A stretch of DNA of 64,000 bases, taken from Desulfuromonas acetexigens. GTDB lineage: Bacteria; Desulfobacterota; Desulfuromonadia; Desulfuromonadales; Trichloromonadaceae. Shown here one piece after another: positions 8,659 to 17,470 of the stretch. The translations under genes and the position numbers were made by a program. Under the pieces are notes generated by a model that ran no database searches, had not been told where the DNA came from, and saw only the letters and a program-made list of their open reading frames with translations. Where the stretch lies: the NCBI RefSeq assembly GCF_900111775.1, contig NZ_FOJJ01000012.1:363162-427161 (forward strand), written 5' to 3'. How positions within the stretch are numbered: position 1 is the first letter of the stretch; every line of letters starts with the position of its first letter.

Positions 8659-9100
8659 CCACGGAAAACACGGAAGGCACGGAAGGAAAACCGAAAGGTC
8701 AAAACCTGGGTTTTAGACAGGATAAAGGCGGATAACTGCGGATAAAGGCAGGATGAATCTTTGGATTTTAGATTTTAACATCCGATTTTATCCGCTCTTA
8801 TCCTGTCAAAGAAGATTTTAAAGACTTGGTTTTTGGACAGGATAAAGGCGGATAACTGCGGATAGAACCGGATAAATCTTTGGGCTTGTGGTTTTAACAT
8901 CAGCCTTTATCCGCCCTTATCCCGTCAAAAAAAGACTTTAAAAGACTTTGTTTTTAGACAGGATAAAGGCGGATAACTGCGGATAAGGGCAGAATAAATC
9001 TTTGGATTTTAGATTTTATTATCCGATTTTATCCGCTCTTATCCTGTCAAAAAAAAGATTTTCAAGCTTTTGTCCGTGATTTCCGTGTCTTCCGTGGACA
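8659..9100. repeat. Composite nested palindromic repeat with three inner units
   Basis: The outer left arm (8659, CCACGGAAAACACGGAAGG) pairs with the outer right arm (about 9070-9100, ending TTCCGTGTCTTCCGTGGAC). Between them are three tandem inner units at 8716-8807, 8836-8926 and 8957-9048. Each inner unit starts GACAGGATAAAGGCGGATAA and ends TCCGCNCTTATCCNGTC, about 20-bp complementary arms around a 50-base centre. Inner arms repeat GGATAA every 10 bp; outer arms repeat CACGGAA every 9 bp. There is no coding potential. Apparent ORFs with [12 protein letters not shown] ends come from this repeat. Confidence 0.93.
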
Positions 9101-9116
9101 TAAAAAGGATTTGCCC

Positions 9117-10322
9117 GTGAAGATTCTCTATCTCTGCCACCGTATTCCCTATCCCCCCAACAAGGGGGACAAGATTCGCTCCTTCAACGAGGTGCGTTAT
9201 CTCGCGGCGCGGCATGAGCTCGATCTGCTCTGCCTGGCCGACGACCCCGGGGATCTGAAGTATCGCGCCGAGTTGGAGAAGATCTGCCGTCGGGTCGAGG
9301 TCTTCCCCCTCGATCCGACCCGGGCCAAGGTGCGCGGGCTGCTCTCCCTGGCCAAAGGCAACAGCCTTTCGGCGGGCTACTTTCATCAGCGCGACATGCA
9401 ACAGTGCTGCGACCGCCTGCTGCAAGAAGGGGATTACGACGCCGTCCTCTGTTTCTCCTCGACTATGGCCGAATACCTCTTCCGCGCCGCCCCTCAGAAA
9501 AAAAGTCCCAGGCGGGTCATGGATTTCTGCGACGTCGATTCGGACAAGTGGCTGCAGTACGCCGCCGAATCCCGCATCCCCCTGACTTGGCTCTACCGCC
9601 TGGAAAACCGGCGACTGGCCGACTACGAACGGGGGATTTACCGGGCATTCGACCATTCGGTGTTGATCTCCGAAGCCGAAGCTCTTCTCTTCCGCGGGAT
9701 CTGTCCTGAGGCCCGGGATATCGCCGTCATCCCCAACGGGGTCGATTACGACTATTTTTCCCCCGAGCGGGAGAGCACGCGGGTACTGTCGGTCGATACG
9801 CCGAACCTCGTCTTTACCGGCGCCATGGACTATCACGTCAACGTCGACGGTGTGTGCTGGTTCTGTCGCGAAATCTGGCCGCTGCTGAAAAAGGATTTCC
9901 CCCCCCTGCGTTTCACCATCGTCGGCAGTAAGCCGACCCCGGCGGTCCTCGCCCTGGCGAAACTGGATGGAGTCGCCGTCACCGGCTTTGTTGACGATGT
10001 CCGACCCTACTATCGGGACGCGGACGTCTGTGTTATCCCTTTGCGTCTGGGCAGGGGAGTGCAGAACAAGGTGCTCGAAGCCCTGGCCATGGGCAAGGCG
10101 GCGGTTGCCACGGCCAAAGCCAACGCCGGGATTCAGGCTGAGGACGGCACCCACCTGCGCCTCGCCGACTCCCCCCGGGATTTTGCCGCCGCCGTCGCTA
10201 CCCTGTTGCGCGATCCCAGTCAGCGGCAAACCCTTGGCGGGAACGCCCGGCGCTTTGTGACGGAACGTTACGACTGGGCGACGAACATGGAAAAATTGGA
10301 AAAATTGTTGATGACGGTGTAG
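9117..10322 (+). CDS. Glycosyltransferase, XrtA/PEP-CTERM-associated (TIGR03087-like)
   Basis: GT4-family glycosyltransferase of the exosortase-associated Stp1 type, building the EPS repeat unit. The GTG at 9117 gives the canonical KILYLCHRIPYPPNKGDK; AAGGAT lies about 8 bases upstream. A TTG two codons earlier is possible. The protein has 401 residues in two Rossmann domains. The C-terminal donor-site region contains VVIPLRLGRGVQNKVLEALA, with the Glu of the E-x7-E type. The TAG stop is part of a GTAGGGGCG palindrome. Confidence 0.92.
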   Translation: MKILYLCHRIPYPPNKGDKIRSFNEVRYLAARHELDLLCLADDPGDLKYRAELEKICRRVEVFPLDPTRAKVRGLLSLAKGNSLSAGYFHQRDMQQCCDRLLQEGDYDAVLCFSSTMAEYLFRAAPQKKSPRRVMDFCDVDSDKWLQYAAESRIPLTWLYRLENRRLADYERGIYRAFDHSVLISEAEALLFRGICPEARDIAVIPNGVDYDYFSPERESTRVLSVDTPNLVFTGAMDYHVNVDGVCWFCREIWPLLKKDFPPLRFTIVGSKPTPAVLALAKLDGVAVTGFVDDVRPYYRDADVCVIPLRLGRGVQNKVLEALAMGKAAVATAKANAGIQAEDGTHLRLADSPRDFAAAVATLLRDPSQRQTLGGNARRFVTERYDWATNMEKLEKLLMTV

Positions 10323-10389
10323 GGGCGCAGCTGCGCCCTTACGATAAACGACGGCCAAACAGGGCGACCCATGGGTCGCCCCTACGGGG
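10319..10389. repeat. GTAGGGGCG-type palindromes (two copies)
   Basis: Two adjacent palindromes lie here. 10319-10343 has arms GTAGGGGCGCAG and CTGCGCCCTTACG. About 10362-10387 has arms GGGCGACCC and GGGTCGCCCCTACG. The first begins with the stop codon of the upstream glycosyltransferase. It is the same family as at 6022, 25432 and 26650. Confidence 0.8.
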
Positions 10390-10400
10390 TAAATTCATCC

Positions 10401-11618
10401 ATGAAAATTCTCCATGTTCTCGACCACAGCCTGCCGCTGCACAGCGGTTACACTTTCCGCAGCCAGAGCCTCTTTCGCGCCCAACGGGGGATGGGGTTTG
10501 AGCCGGTGATCGTCACCTCGCCCAAGCACGAGGCCGATCTCAAAGGGGATGCGCCCCGGCGGGAGGAGATCAACGGTTTCACCTACTACCGCAGCGGCGC
10601 CGTGCCCAGCTTTTCCGTTCCCTTCGTCGGCGAGTTGTGGCTGATGCACGTCCTCTCCCGGCGGATTCTCGAAGTCGCCCAGGCCGAGCAGCCCAACCTC
10701 ATCCACGCCCATTCGCCGGTCTTGAACGCCATCCCCGCCCTCTGGGCCGGGCGCAAACTCGGGCTGCCCGTGGTCTACGAAATCCGCGCCTTCTGGGAGG
10801 ATGCCGCCGTCGATCACGGCACCTACGTCGAAGGCTCGTGGAAGTACAAGCTGACCCAGACCATCGAAACCATGGTCTGCACCCGCGCCGATCAGGTGGC
10901 GATTCTCTGCGACGGACTTAAGCAGGATCTGGTGCGCCGGAACATCCCCGCGCAAAAGATCACCCCGGTTTTCAACGGTGTCGATGTCGAAAATTTCCAA
11001 TCTTGCCCGGTGGATGGCGATTATCAGAGGGAGTGGCAACTGGCCGGGAAGAAGGTGATCGGTTTCATCGGCTCCTTCTACCGCTACGAAGGGCTCGACC
11101 TGTTGGTCAAGGCCTTTGCCCGCATCGCCAAGGAAGATAAGGATGCCGTGCTGCTGCTCGTCGGCGGCGGCGAGATGGAAGGGGAGCTGGCGCAACTCAT
11201 CGCCGGGCTCGAACTCGGCAAGCGCGTGATCATGCCCGGCCGTATCCCCCACGAACGGGTGCCCGGGGTTTACGCCATGATCGATGTCCTCGCCTATCCC
11301 CGTTACTCCATGCGCCTCACCGAACTGGTCACGCCTCTGAAACCGCTGGAAGCGATGGCCATGGGCAAGGCCCTGGTCGCTTCCGACGTTGGCGGCCACA
11401 AGGAACTGATCCGCCACAACGAAACCGGCCTGCTCTTCAAAGCCGGCGACGAAGGTGCCCTGGCCGGGGAACTGAAGCGCCTGCTCAAAGACGGCGAACT
11501 GCGCGAGACCTTGCAGCGGCAGGGAAGGGAGTGGGTCAGCCGCCATCACACCTGGGAAAAGACCACCGCCGTCTACCGCGACATCTACGCCCGCGCCCGC
11601 GTCGCGCGGGGCTTGTAG
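10401..11618 (+). CDS. Glycosyltransferase, exosortase A system-associated (TIGR04063-like)
   Basis: GT4 glycosyltransferase of 405 residues from the ATG giving MKILHVLDHSLPLHSGYTFR, the family-typical N-terminus. An in-frame ATG at 10371 lies in a palindrome and is rejected. The N-terminal acceptor domain includes HAHSPVLNAIPALWAGRK. The C-terminal donor domain includes VIGFIGSFYRYEGLDLLVKA and TPLKPLEAMAMGKALVASDV, the nucleotide-sugar binding loop. Together with the preceding gene it forms the paired glycosyltransferases usual in XrtA EPS loci. Confidence 0.93.
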   Translation: MKILHVLDHSLPLHSGYTFRSQSLFRAQRGMGFEPVIVTSPKHEADLKGDAPRREEINGFTYYRSGAVPSFSVPFVGELWLMHVLSRRILEVAQAEQPNLIHAHSPVLNAIPALWAGRKLGLPVVYEIRAFWEDAAVDHGTYVEGSWKYKLTQTIETMVCTRADQVAILCDGLKQDLVRRNIPAQKITPVFNGVDVENFQSCPVDGDYQREWQLAGKKVIGFIGSFYRYEGLDLLVKAFARIAKEDKDAVLLLVGGGEMEGELAQLIAGLELGKRVIMPGRIPHERVPGVYAMIDVLAYPRYSMRLTELVTPLKPLEAMAMGKALVASDVGGHKELIRHNETGLLFKAGDEGALAGELKRLLKDGELRETLQRQGREWVSRHHTWEKTTAVYRDIYARARVARGL

Positions 11619-11624
11619 GCTTTT

Positions 11625-11768
11625 GTCCACGGAAAACACGGAAAGAAAACCGCAAGGTCAAAGGCTGGGTTTTTAGACAGGATAAAGGCGGATAACTGCG
11701 GATAAAGGCAGGATGAATCTTTTGGGATTTGGTTTTAAACATCCGACTTTATCCGCCTTTATCCCGTC
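11625..11768. repeat. Composite repeat: outer left arm plus one inner unit
   Basis: The outer left arm (11625, GTCCACGGAAAACACGG) is followed by an inner GGATAA unit at 11676-11768. No outer right arm is found; the ThiF-like gene's ribosome binding site starts about 20 bases after the inner unit. Confidence 0.88.
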
Positions 11769-11799
11769 AAAAAAAGATTTTCAAGATTGTGGAGGATTC

Positions 11800-12639
11800 G
11801 TGACTGAACAGGAATACATCGACGGCATGCTCACCCGTACCGGTCTGTTCATGGACCGGGCCGCGCTCGATACGGTACGTAACACCACCTTTGCCATCGC
11901 CGGACTCGGCGGGGTCGGAGCGATTACCGCCGAACTGCTTGCCCGTTGGGGGGTGAAAAAATTCCGCCTGCTCGATATGGACCGCTACGAGGATTCCAAC
12001 CTCAATCGCCAGCTCTTCGCCACCTCGAAAACCCTGGGGCGGACCAAGGTTGAAGTCTCGGCCGAGCGCATCCGCGAGATCAACCCCTACGCCGAAATCG
12101 AAATGACCGTCATCGACATGGTCACCAACGACAACGCCCGGCCCTTTGTCGACGGCGCCGGCATGGTCATCCAGAATGCCGATCGCCCCTCGGCCAAGCT
12201 CCTTTATCTTGCGGCCCGCGACCTCAAGGTGCCGCTGGTCAACGGCTACGCCACCGTCACCGGCGGGCGGGTGCAGGCCTTCGACTACCGTAATTCCCCC
12301 TGCGAGAGTGTTATCGAAAAGTACTGGCACAAGCACAAGATGCAGGCCATGAAACCCCTCACCGAAATGTCGGTGGAAGAGGTCAAGGAGTTCGACCAAA
12401 AATTCGTCCACGCCACCGCACCGTCCCTCAACTTCGTCACCAATCAGGTCGGCTGCCTCATCGTCGCCGAGGCGATCAAACTGCTCACCGGGCAGGGGCG
12501 TTCGGCCCAGTATCCCTGGTTTGTGGAGTTCGACACCTTCACCTGCCGCATGCGCCGCCGCCACAGCCTTTCCCCCTTCGAACCGGGGAACGTCAAACGG
12601 ATCAAAGGCTTGGTCGAGAAAGTGCTGAAGAAAAGCTGA
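11800..12639 (+). CDS. ThiF/MoeB/HesA-family E1-like adenylyltransferase
   Basis: E1-like enzyme of the ThiF superfamily, 279 residues from GTG, with GGAGG 6 bases upstream; a longer reading begins inside the repeat. The nucleotide-binding motif GLGGVGAITAELLARWG (about residue 30) is followed by DMDRYEDSNLNRQLF, with the Asp and Arg used in ATP/adenylate binding. No zinc CxxC pairs are evident, and the catalytic Cys cannot be assigned with confidence. Such proteins adenylate ubiquitin-like C-termini or, in the TcdA branch, tRNA t6A; no ubiquitin-like partner is encoded nearby. Its substrate is unknown. Confidence 0.82.
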   Translation: MTEQEYIDGMLTRTGLFMDRAALDTVRNTTFAIAGLGGVGAITAELLARWGVKKFRLLDMDRYEDSNLNRQLFATSKTLGRTKVEVSAERIREINPYAEIEMTVIDMVTNDNARPFVDGAGMVIQNADRPSAKLLYLAARDLKVPLVNGYATVTGGRVQAFDYRNSPCESVIEKYWHKHKMQAMKPLTEMSVEEVKEFDQKFVHATAPSLNFVTNQVGCLIVAEAIKLLTGQGRSAQYPWFVEFDTFTCRMRRRHSLSPFEPGNVKRIKGLVEKVLKKS

Positions 12640-12651
12640 AGGGCGATTTTG

Positions 12652-12742
12652 GACAGGATAAAGGCGGATAACTGCGGATAGAACCGGATAAGTCTACGGA
12701 TTTAAGATTTTAACATCAGCCTTTATCCGCCCTTATCCCGTC
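12652..12742. repeat. Single inner GGATAA palindromic unit
   Basis: One inner unit without outer arms. The left arm GGACAGGATAAAGGCGGATA pairs with the right arm ending TCCGCCCTTATCCCGTC. It separates the ThiF-like gene from the GxxExxY gene. Confidence 0.9.
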
Positions 12743-12758
12743 AAAAAAATGGTTTGTT

Positions 12759-13136
12759 ATGAATTATTCCGAGTTAACGGAAAAGATCATTGGCTGTGCC
12801 TATCGTGTGTACAACAACATGGGGGCCGGTTTTCTTGAGAGTGTCTACGAAAAATGTCTAGCCATTGAATTGGAAAACGTCGGTTTGCAGGCCGAGTTTC
12901 AAACTCCGATAGCGGTCTATTATGCCGACCGGCAAGTAGGCAGCTTTATTGCCGATATCGTCGTCGCTGGATGTGTCATCGTTGAATTGAAAGCCGTGCG
13001 TACCTTGAACCCTGCACATGAAGTTCAATTGGTCAATTATCTTGCGGCAACTAAGATTCCTGTTGGGTTATTGATCAATTTCGGCGAGGCCAAGGTTGAA
13101 ATAAAACGACGGGTGTTGGATCTGAACCATTTATAA
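12759..13136 (+). CDS. GxxExxY family protein
   Basis: 125-residue protein with the family-naming motif GAGFLESVYE at about 22-31. The conserved IADIVVAGCVIVELKAV, with an Asp and Glu-x-Lys, resembles a PD-(D/E)XK nuclease core. No function is established for the family. It stands alone between inner palindromic units, and its base composition (about 47% GC) is lower than the neighbouring GC-rich genes, so it may have been acquired separately. No strong ribosome binding site is seen before the ATG. Confidence 0.85.
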   Translation: MNYSELTEKIIGCAYRVYNNMGAGFLESVYEKCLAIELENVGLQAEFQTPIAVYYADRQVGSFIADIVVAGCVIVELKAVRTLNPAHEVQLVNYLAATKIPVGLLINFGEAKVEIKRRVLDLNHL

Positions 13137-13147
13137 ACATGTTTTTA

Positions 13148-13525
13148 GACAGGATAAAGGCGGATAACTGCGGATAGAACCTGATAATTCTTTTGGTTTT
13201 CGGTTTTAACATCCGATTTTATCCGCTCTTATCCCGTCAAAAAGATTTTAAAAGATTGGTTTTGGACAGGATAAAGGCGGATAACTGCGGATAGAACCGG
13301 ATAAATCTTTGGGCTTGTGATTTTAACATCCGATTTTATCCGCCCTTATCCCGTCAAAGAAGATTTTAAAAGATTGGTTTTGGACAGGATAAAGGCGGAT
13401 AACTGCAGATAAAAGCAGGATAAATCTTTGGGGTTTGGGTTTTAAACATCAGATTTTATCCGCCTTTATCCCGTCAAAAACAAGATTTTCAAGATTTTGT
13501 CCGTGTTTTCCGTGCCTTCCGTGGA
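13148..13525. repeat. Three inner GGATAA units plus outer right arm
   Basis: Tandem inner units at 13148-13238, 13265-13355 and 13383-13475 are followed by an outer right arm (about 13499-13525, CCGTGCCTTCCGTGGAC). No outer left arm is present. The pattern is the mirror of 11625-11768, which has a left arm but no right arm, as if one composite element had been split by the ThiF and GxxExxY genes. Confidence 0.9.
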
Positions 13526-13685
13526 CTGAAAGAAGGTTTTAAGTCCATTGGTAACAAGGATTTGTTCGAGGGGGCATGAAGGGAAGGGCGTGGGTGGGGT
13601 GGCTTTGTCTGGGTTTCAGTCATAGGATCTCAGCGGTGAGTGCCCAAGAATATGGGATATAAAACATGATATTGGAATTTTTTAT

Positions 13686-15032
13686 ATGGCTTTGACCACC
13701 CTGTTATTTCTCGCAATTTTCATGCTCTGCCTGTTGGGGAGCATTTTCTATCACCCCATGCTGGGGGTGGTGGGTTATGTGATGACCTATATCATTGCCC
13801 CCGCCAGCCAATGGTGGGGGAGTAGTCTGGCACAGATGGGATTACGCTACAGTCTGTTCATGGCGCTTGCTATTGCCTTGGGGATGATTTTTCAAAGTAA
13901 AAAACTGAACTTCACCACCAAGCTTCATGGTCAAGAAAAACTTTTTTTACTGCTGATCGGCTGGATATTTCTCTCAACATATATAGGCCTCCCCGGTTAC
14001 GAGGGGGATAATTTCGCTATCAAGTTGTTTAAGGTCTGGATTTTTCTGTGGATGCTGATTCGGATTGTGGATAGTCAGAAAACCTTTGAGATGTTTCTTT
14101 GGTCGCTCGTGCTGACGACCGCGTATGTTGGTTTCGATGCACTTGGTGCCTCGACGGCACAATATGGACGTATTTCGGCGGGAGTCGGAGGCTCTGATTT
14201 TGCCGAAGGGAATTTTCTAGCTGCTCATTTCGCCATGGTGCTGCCGTTTATTGGTGTTTTTTTTATGAAAGGGTCAAGATATCAAAAGATCGTTCTGCTT
14301 TTTGCAGCGGTGTTGATAGTCAACGGTATAGTTCTTTGTCGATCTCGTGGAGTATTTATTGCCATTGTTCTGGGTATTGTTGCCGCCGTTTATCTGGCAC
14401 CCAAGGTGTGGCGTTCAAGAATTGTTATTTTAGTTCTTGTAGGTTTGATAGGTGGATCTTTTCTTGTTGATGAAGGTTTTGTCGACCGGATGGATCGTAT
14501 CAATCCGGACATCACGAACATCGAAGCGCAAGATGACTCAGCGGCGGGTCGAATACTCGCGTGGAAAGCAGCTATTTCCATGGCAAAAGAACACCCTTTG
14601 GGGATTGGTCAAGGTAACTTTACACGCTATGTTGGTTCATATCAGCCCAGTATTCCAGGGAAGGATGCACACAATACCTATCTTAGGGCTTTGGCCGAAC
14701 TAGGGTTCCCAGGGTTGTTTTTGATTGGCGCAATGATCTGGAATGCCTTCAAAAAGGTGCGAGAGCAAAAAAGACGCGTTGTGGCGTCTGATTTGTCGCA
14801 TGACCTTCCCATGTACGCCTATGCCCAGACGGTGGCCCTGGTGATTTTCCTGGCGGCGGGGATGTTCATTACCGAAACCTATATCGAGGAATTTTACTGG
14901 TTGCTGATGTTCCCGGTATTGCTTGAGCGGGTGGTGGATGGGCAGATGCGGGACCGGGGGTTGGTGGATGACGGAGTGGTTGCCGGGCAGCGGGAGATCG
15001 CGGGATTGTTCGAGGGGGTAAACGCAAGGTAA
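13686..15032 (+). CDS. O-antigen ligase / Wzy-type polymerase family membrane protein
   Basis: Polytopic inner-membrane protein, 448 residues and about 10-12 membrane segments, of the Wzy_C/O-antigen ligase superfamily. The conserved periplasmic region reads KDAHNTYLRALAELGFPGLF (about 321-340). In an EPS locus it is expected to polymerise or ligate lipid-linked repeat units. Base composition changes inside it: roughly 13.7-14.75 kb is less GC-rich than the last 230 bases, a hint of recombination. Its TAA overlaps the ATG of the flippase gene. About 160 bases with no recognisable feature precede it. Confidence 0.85.
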   Translation: MALTTLLFLAIFMLCLLGSIFYHPMLGVVGYVMTYIIAPASQWWGSSLAQMGLRYSLFMALAIALGMIFQSKKLNFTTKLHGQEKLFLLLIGWIFLSTYIGLPGYEGDNFAIKLFKVWIFLWMLIRIVDSQKTFEMFLWSLVLTTAYVGFDALGASTAQYGRISAGVGGSDFAEGNFLAAHFAMVLPFIGVFFMKGSRYQKIVLLFAAVLIVNGIVLCRSRGVFIAIVLGIVAAVYLAPKVWRSRIVILVLVGLIGGSFLVDEGFVDRMDRINPDITNIEAQDDSAAGRILAWKAAISMAKEHPLGIGQGNFTRYVGSYQPSIPGKDAHNTYLRALAELGFPGLFLIGAMIWNAFKKVREQKRRVVASDLSHDLPMYAYAQTVALVIFLAAGMFITETYIEEFYWLLMFPVLLERVVDGQMRDRGLVDDGVVAGQREIAGLFEGVNAR

Positions 15033-16531
15033 TGGCCAAGGATTATTCCAAGCTCTTTGATACCAAGCATCTGAATGCCGACCTGAAAAAACGGTCGTTG
15101 AAAAGTGGCGCTGTGACCCTGACTTCGCAGGGGATGATGTTCGTCATTCAACTTGCCTCGACCATGATTTTGGCGCGGATTCTGACGCCGCAGGATTACG
15201 GGAAGTTGGCGATGGTGGTGTCGATTACCGGCCTCGCCTCGATTCTGAGCAATCTCGGTTTGTCGACGGCGACGATTCAGCGGGCGGAAATCACTCATGA
15301 GCAGGTCAGCACCCTGTTCTGGATCAATACCGCCATTGGCGCCCTGGTGACGGTGGTCATCGCCTCCCTTTCGCCAGTGGTGGCGTGGTTTTACCAGACG
15401 CCGGAACTGGTCTGGATGATGCTGGCGCTGTCGAGCAATTTTTTTATCAACGGCATGACCGTGCAGCATTCGGCGTTGCTCAATCGCCAGATGAAGTTTT
15501 ATGCCCTGGCCAAGATTCAGGTGCTTTCGACCCTGATCGGCATCGCTTCGGCGATTGTCGCCGCGAAATACGGGCTGGGATATTGGGCGCTGGTGATTAA
15601 CAGTGTCGTGACGTCGGTGGCCAGTGCTATAGGGGCCTGGCTTTCTTCGGGGTGGATGCCGGGGATACCTCGGAAGAGTGCCGAGGTTAAGGCCATGGTC
15701 AAGTTTGGGTCGGATCTTGTGGGGTTTAATGTTGTCAACTATTTTTCCCGCAACCTCGATAATATTCTAATTGGACGTTATCACGGAAGTGCGGAGCTTG
15801 GTTTTTATAGTAAAGCTTATCAGCTGTTGATGATGCCCATAACTAATTTACGCGATCCGATGAATAAAGTCGCAATGCCGGCATTAAGCAGATTACAAGA
15901 TGACCCAGAGGAATATCGAGATTATTACAAAAAATACGTTTCAATATTAAGCTTTGTCACTATGCCGCTGGTTGTTTTTTTATTCATTTTTTCTAGTACA
16001 ATTATAAAAATATTTCTTGGTGATAAATGGTTGCTGGCAAGTGACTTATTTAGAATACTAGCAATAGTTTCATTTATGCAGCCAGCAACATCCACAAGAG
16101 GACTTGTTTTGCTGACAACAAGTCAAAGTAGAAAATATTTATTTGTTGGTTTTGTGAGCTCAATAATTGTTTGTGCAAGTTTCGTGATTGGAGTTAACTG
16201 GGGTGCAAGAGGTGTAGCTATTGCTTACGCAGTTGAAACTTATATTTTTATGGTCCCATTATTGATGTATTCTTTTCATAAAACACCTGTTAATCTGTTT
16301 GATTTCATTGATTCTGTTTATGCGCCAATTCTAGCAAGTCTTTTTATGGGAAGTTTATGTCACTTATTTTATATTAATGCAAATAACTATAATGATTATT
16401 GTGTGATTTTAATTGGTTTTATTATCGCGTTGATTTCATATTTCACGATATTTATAATTTTTTTTGGTGGTAAAAAACAATTGTTATATTGCTTAGACTA
16501 TTTTAAAAAAATAAAAGAAAAAAAATTTTGA
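15032..16531 (+). CDS. Polysaccharide flippase (MOP/Wzx family), mosaic gene
   Basis: Membrane flippase of the MOP superfamily (WzxC/TuaB-like), 499 residues, about 12-14 membrane segments, moving lipid-linked repeat units across the inner membrane. The N-terminal part (LKSGAVTLTSQGMMFVIQLA, ILARILTPQDYGKLAMV) is characteristic. The first 700 bases are GC-rich like the locus backbone. From about 15740 the DNA abruptly becomes about 35% GC with A/T-ending codons, although the reading frame and family similarity continue. It therefore looks like an in-frame recombinant whose 3' two thirds came with the downstream AT-rich island. Confidence 0.9.
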   Translation: MAKDYSKLFDTKHLNADLKKRSLKSGAVTLTSQGMMFVIQLASTMILARILTPQDYGKLAMVVSITGLASILSNLGLSTATIQRAEITHEQVSTLFWINTAIGALVTVVIASLSPVVAWFYQTPELVWMMLALSSNFFINGMTVQHSALLNRQMKFYALAKIQVLSTLIGIASAIVAAKYGLGYWALVINSVVTSVASAIGAWLSSGWMPGIPRKSAEVKAMVKFGSDLVGFNVVNYFSRNLDNILIGRYHGSAELGFYSKAYQLLMMPITNLRDPMNKVAMPALSRLQDDPEEYRDYYKKYVSILSFVTMPLVVFLFIFSSTIIKIFLGDKWLLASDLFRILAIVSFMQPATSTRGLVLLTTSQSRKYLFVGFVSSIIVCASFVIGVNWGARGVAIAYAVETYIFMVPLLMYSFHKTPVNLFDFIDSVYAPILASLFMGSLCHLFYINANNYNDYCVILIGFIIALISYFTIFIIFFGGKKQLLYCLDYFKKIKEKKF

Positions 16532-16618
16532 TGCAGGCCTATTGCTAGATTAATGATAACTATTATTTGATTGATGTTGATTTTTTATTAAGTCAATGAC
16601 TATTAAAGGGATTTCTAT

Positions 16619-17461
16619 ATGCGCTTATTTCATAAACTCCAGAAGGCACGTCTATTATATAAGGCAAAAATTCTAAATAATGGGATCAAAGTATTCTGGT
16701 GGAGAAAGAATAAAAATTTTGGTGACTTGTTAACTCCCGAACTGTTTTGTAGCTATGGTTATACCCCACTATATTCAGATGTTAAAGAGGCCGATATTGT
16801 CGTAGTTGGAAGTTTGATTCATATGCTTCCGAGCGATTATTCAGGTATTATTTTAGGAACTGGACTGATAGACGATACAAAAGCAAGCCTTAAATATGCT
16901 AAATTTGTATCAGTGAGAGGTGAGTTGTCAAAAAAAAATCTCGAACTTCCCTTGAGTACACCGACGGGTGATATGGGCTTATTAGCTGGAAGGCTGTTGC
17001 GATCAAGACTCGTAAAAAAAGAATATTCTGTTGGTATTGTACCCCATTTTGTCGACAAGAATAATCCTTGGTTGACAGAGAAAAAGATTGAGCTAGGGGC
17101 AAGTGGTTGTATTATTGATGTACAAAATTCAGCTAAGAATGTAATTAGTTGCATATCAAAATGTGATCTAATTGTGTCGTCATCATTACATGGTATCATA
17201 GTTGCTGATGCGCTCGGAATACCAAACGTATGGATTGAACTATCGGACAAGGTAATAGGTACTGGTTTTAAATTTGACGATTATAATTCGTCTATTGACT
17301 ATGAACAAATACCATTCAGGGTAAAACCGACAACTAAAATAATTGAATTGGAATTAAGCAAATCAAATAAGAATAGTGATCGTATTTCAGAAAAAATAAA
17401 TCAGTTAGATTCTCTGTTTCGAAAGACATTATTGTCAATTGGAAATAACAAAAGAAACTGA
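16619..17461 (+). CDS. Polysaccharide pyruvyl transferase family protein
   Basis: 280-residue cytoplasmic protein of the polysaccharide pyruvyltransferase (CsaB/WcaK-like) family, which adds ketal pyruvate from PEP to sugars. Motifs: WRKNKNFGDLLTPEL near the N-terminus, GTGLIDD, and the C-terminal VSSSLHGIIVADALGIPNV, the family's SxLHG active-site loop. AAGGGAT lies upstream of the ATG. It is AT-rich and part of the transferred island. Pyruvylation would give the polymer a negative charge (inference). Confidence 0.88.
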   Translation: MRLFHKLQKARLLYKAKILNNGIKVFWWRKNKNFGDLLTPELFCSYGYTPLYSDVKEADIVVVGSLIHMLPSDYSGIILGTGLIDDTKASLKYAKFVSVRGELSKKNLELPLSTPTGDMGLLAGRLLRSRLVKKEYSVGIVPHFVDKNNPWLTEKKIELGASGCIIDVQNSAKNVISCISKCDLIVSSSLHGIIVADALGIPNVWIELSDKVIGTGFKFDDYNSSIDYEQIPFRVKPTTKIIELELSKSNKNSDRISEKINQLDSLFRKTLLSIGNNKRN

Positions 17462-17470
17462 TTCAATAAA

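Noticed and set aside
8649..13525. Possible CRISPR arrays in the GGATAA repeat regions
   Set aside because: Units are inverted repeats of about 91 bp with near-identical interiors, not short direct repeats with unique spacers; no cas genes.
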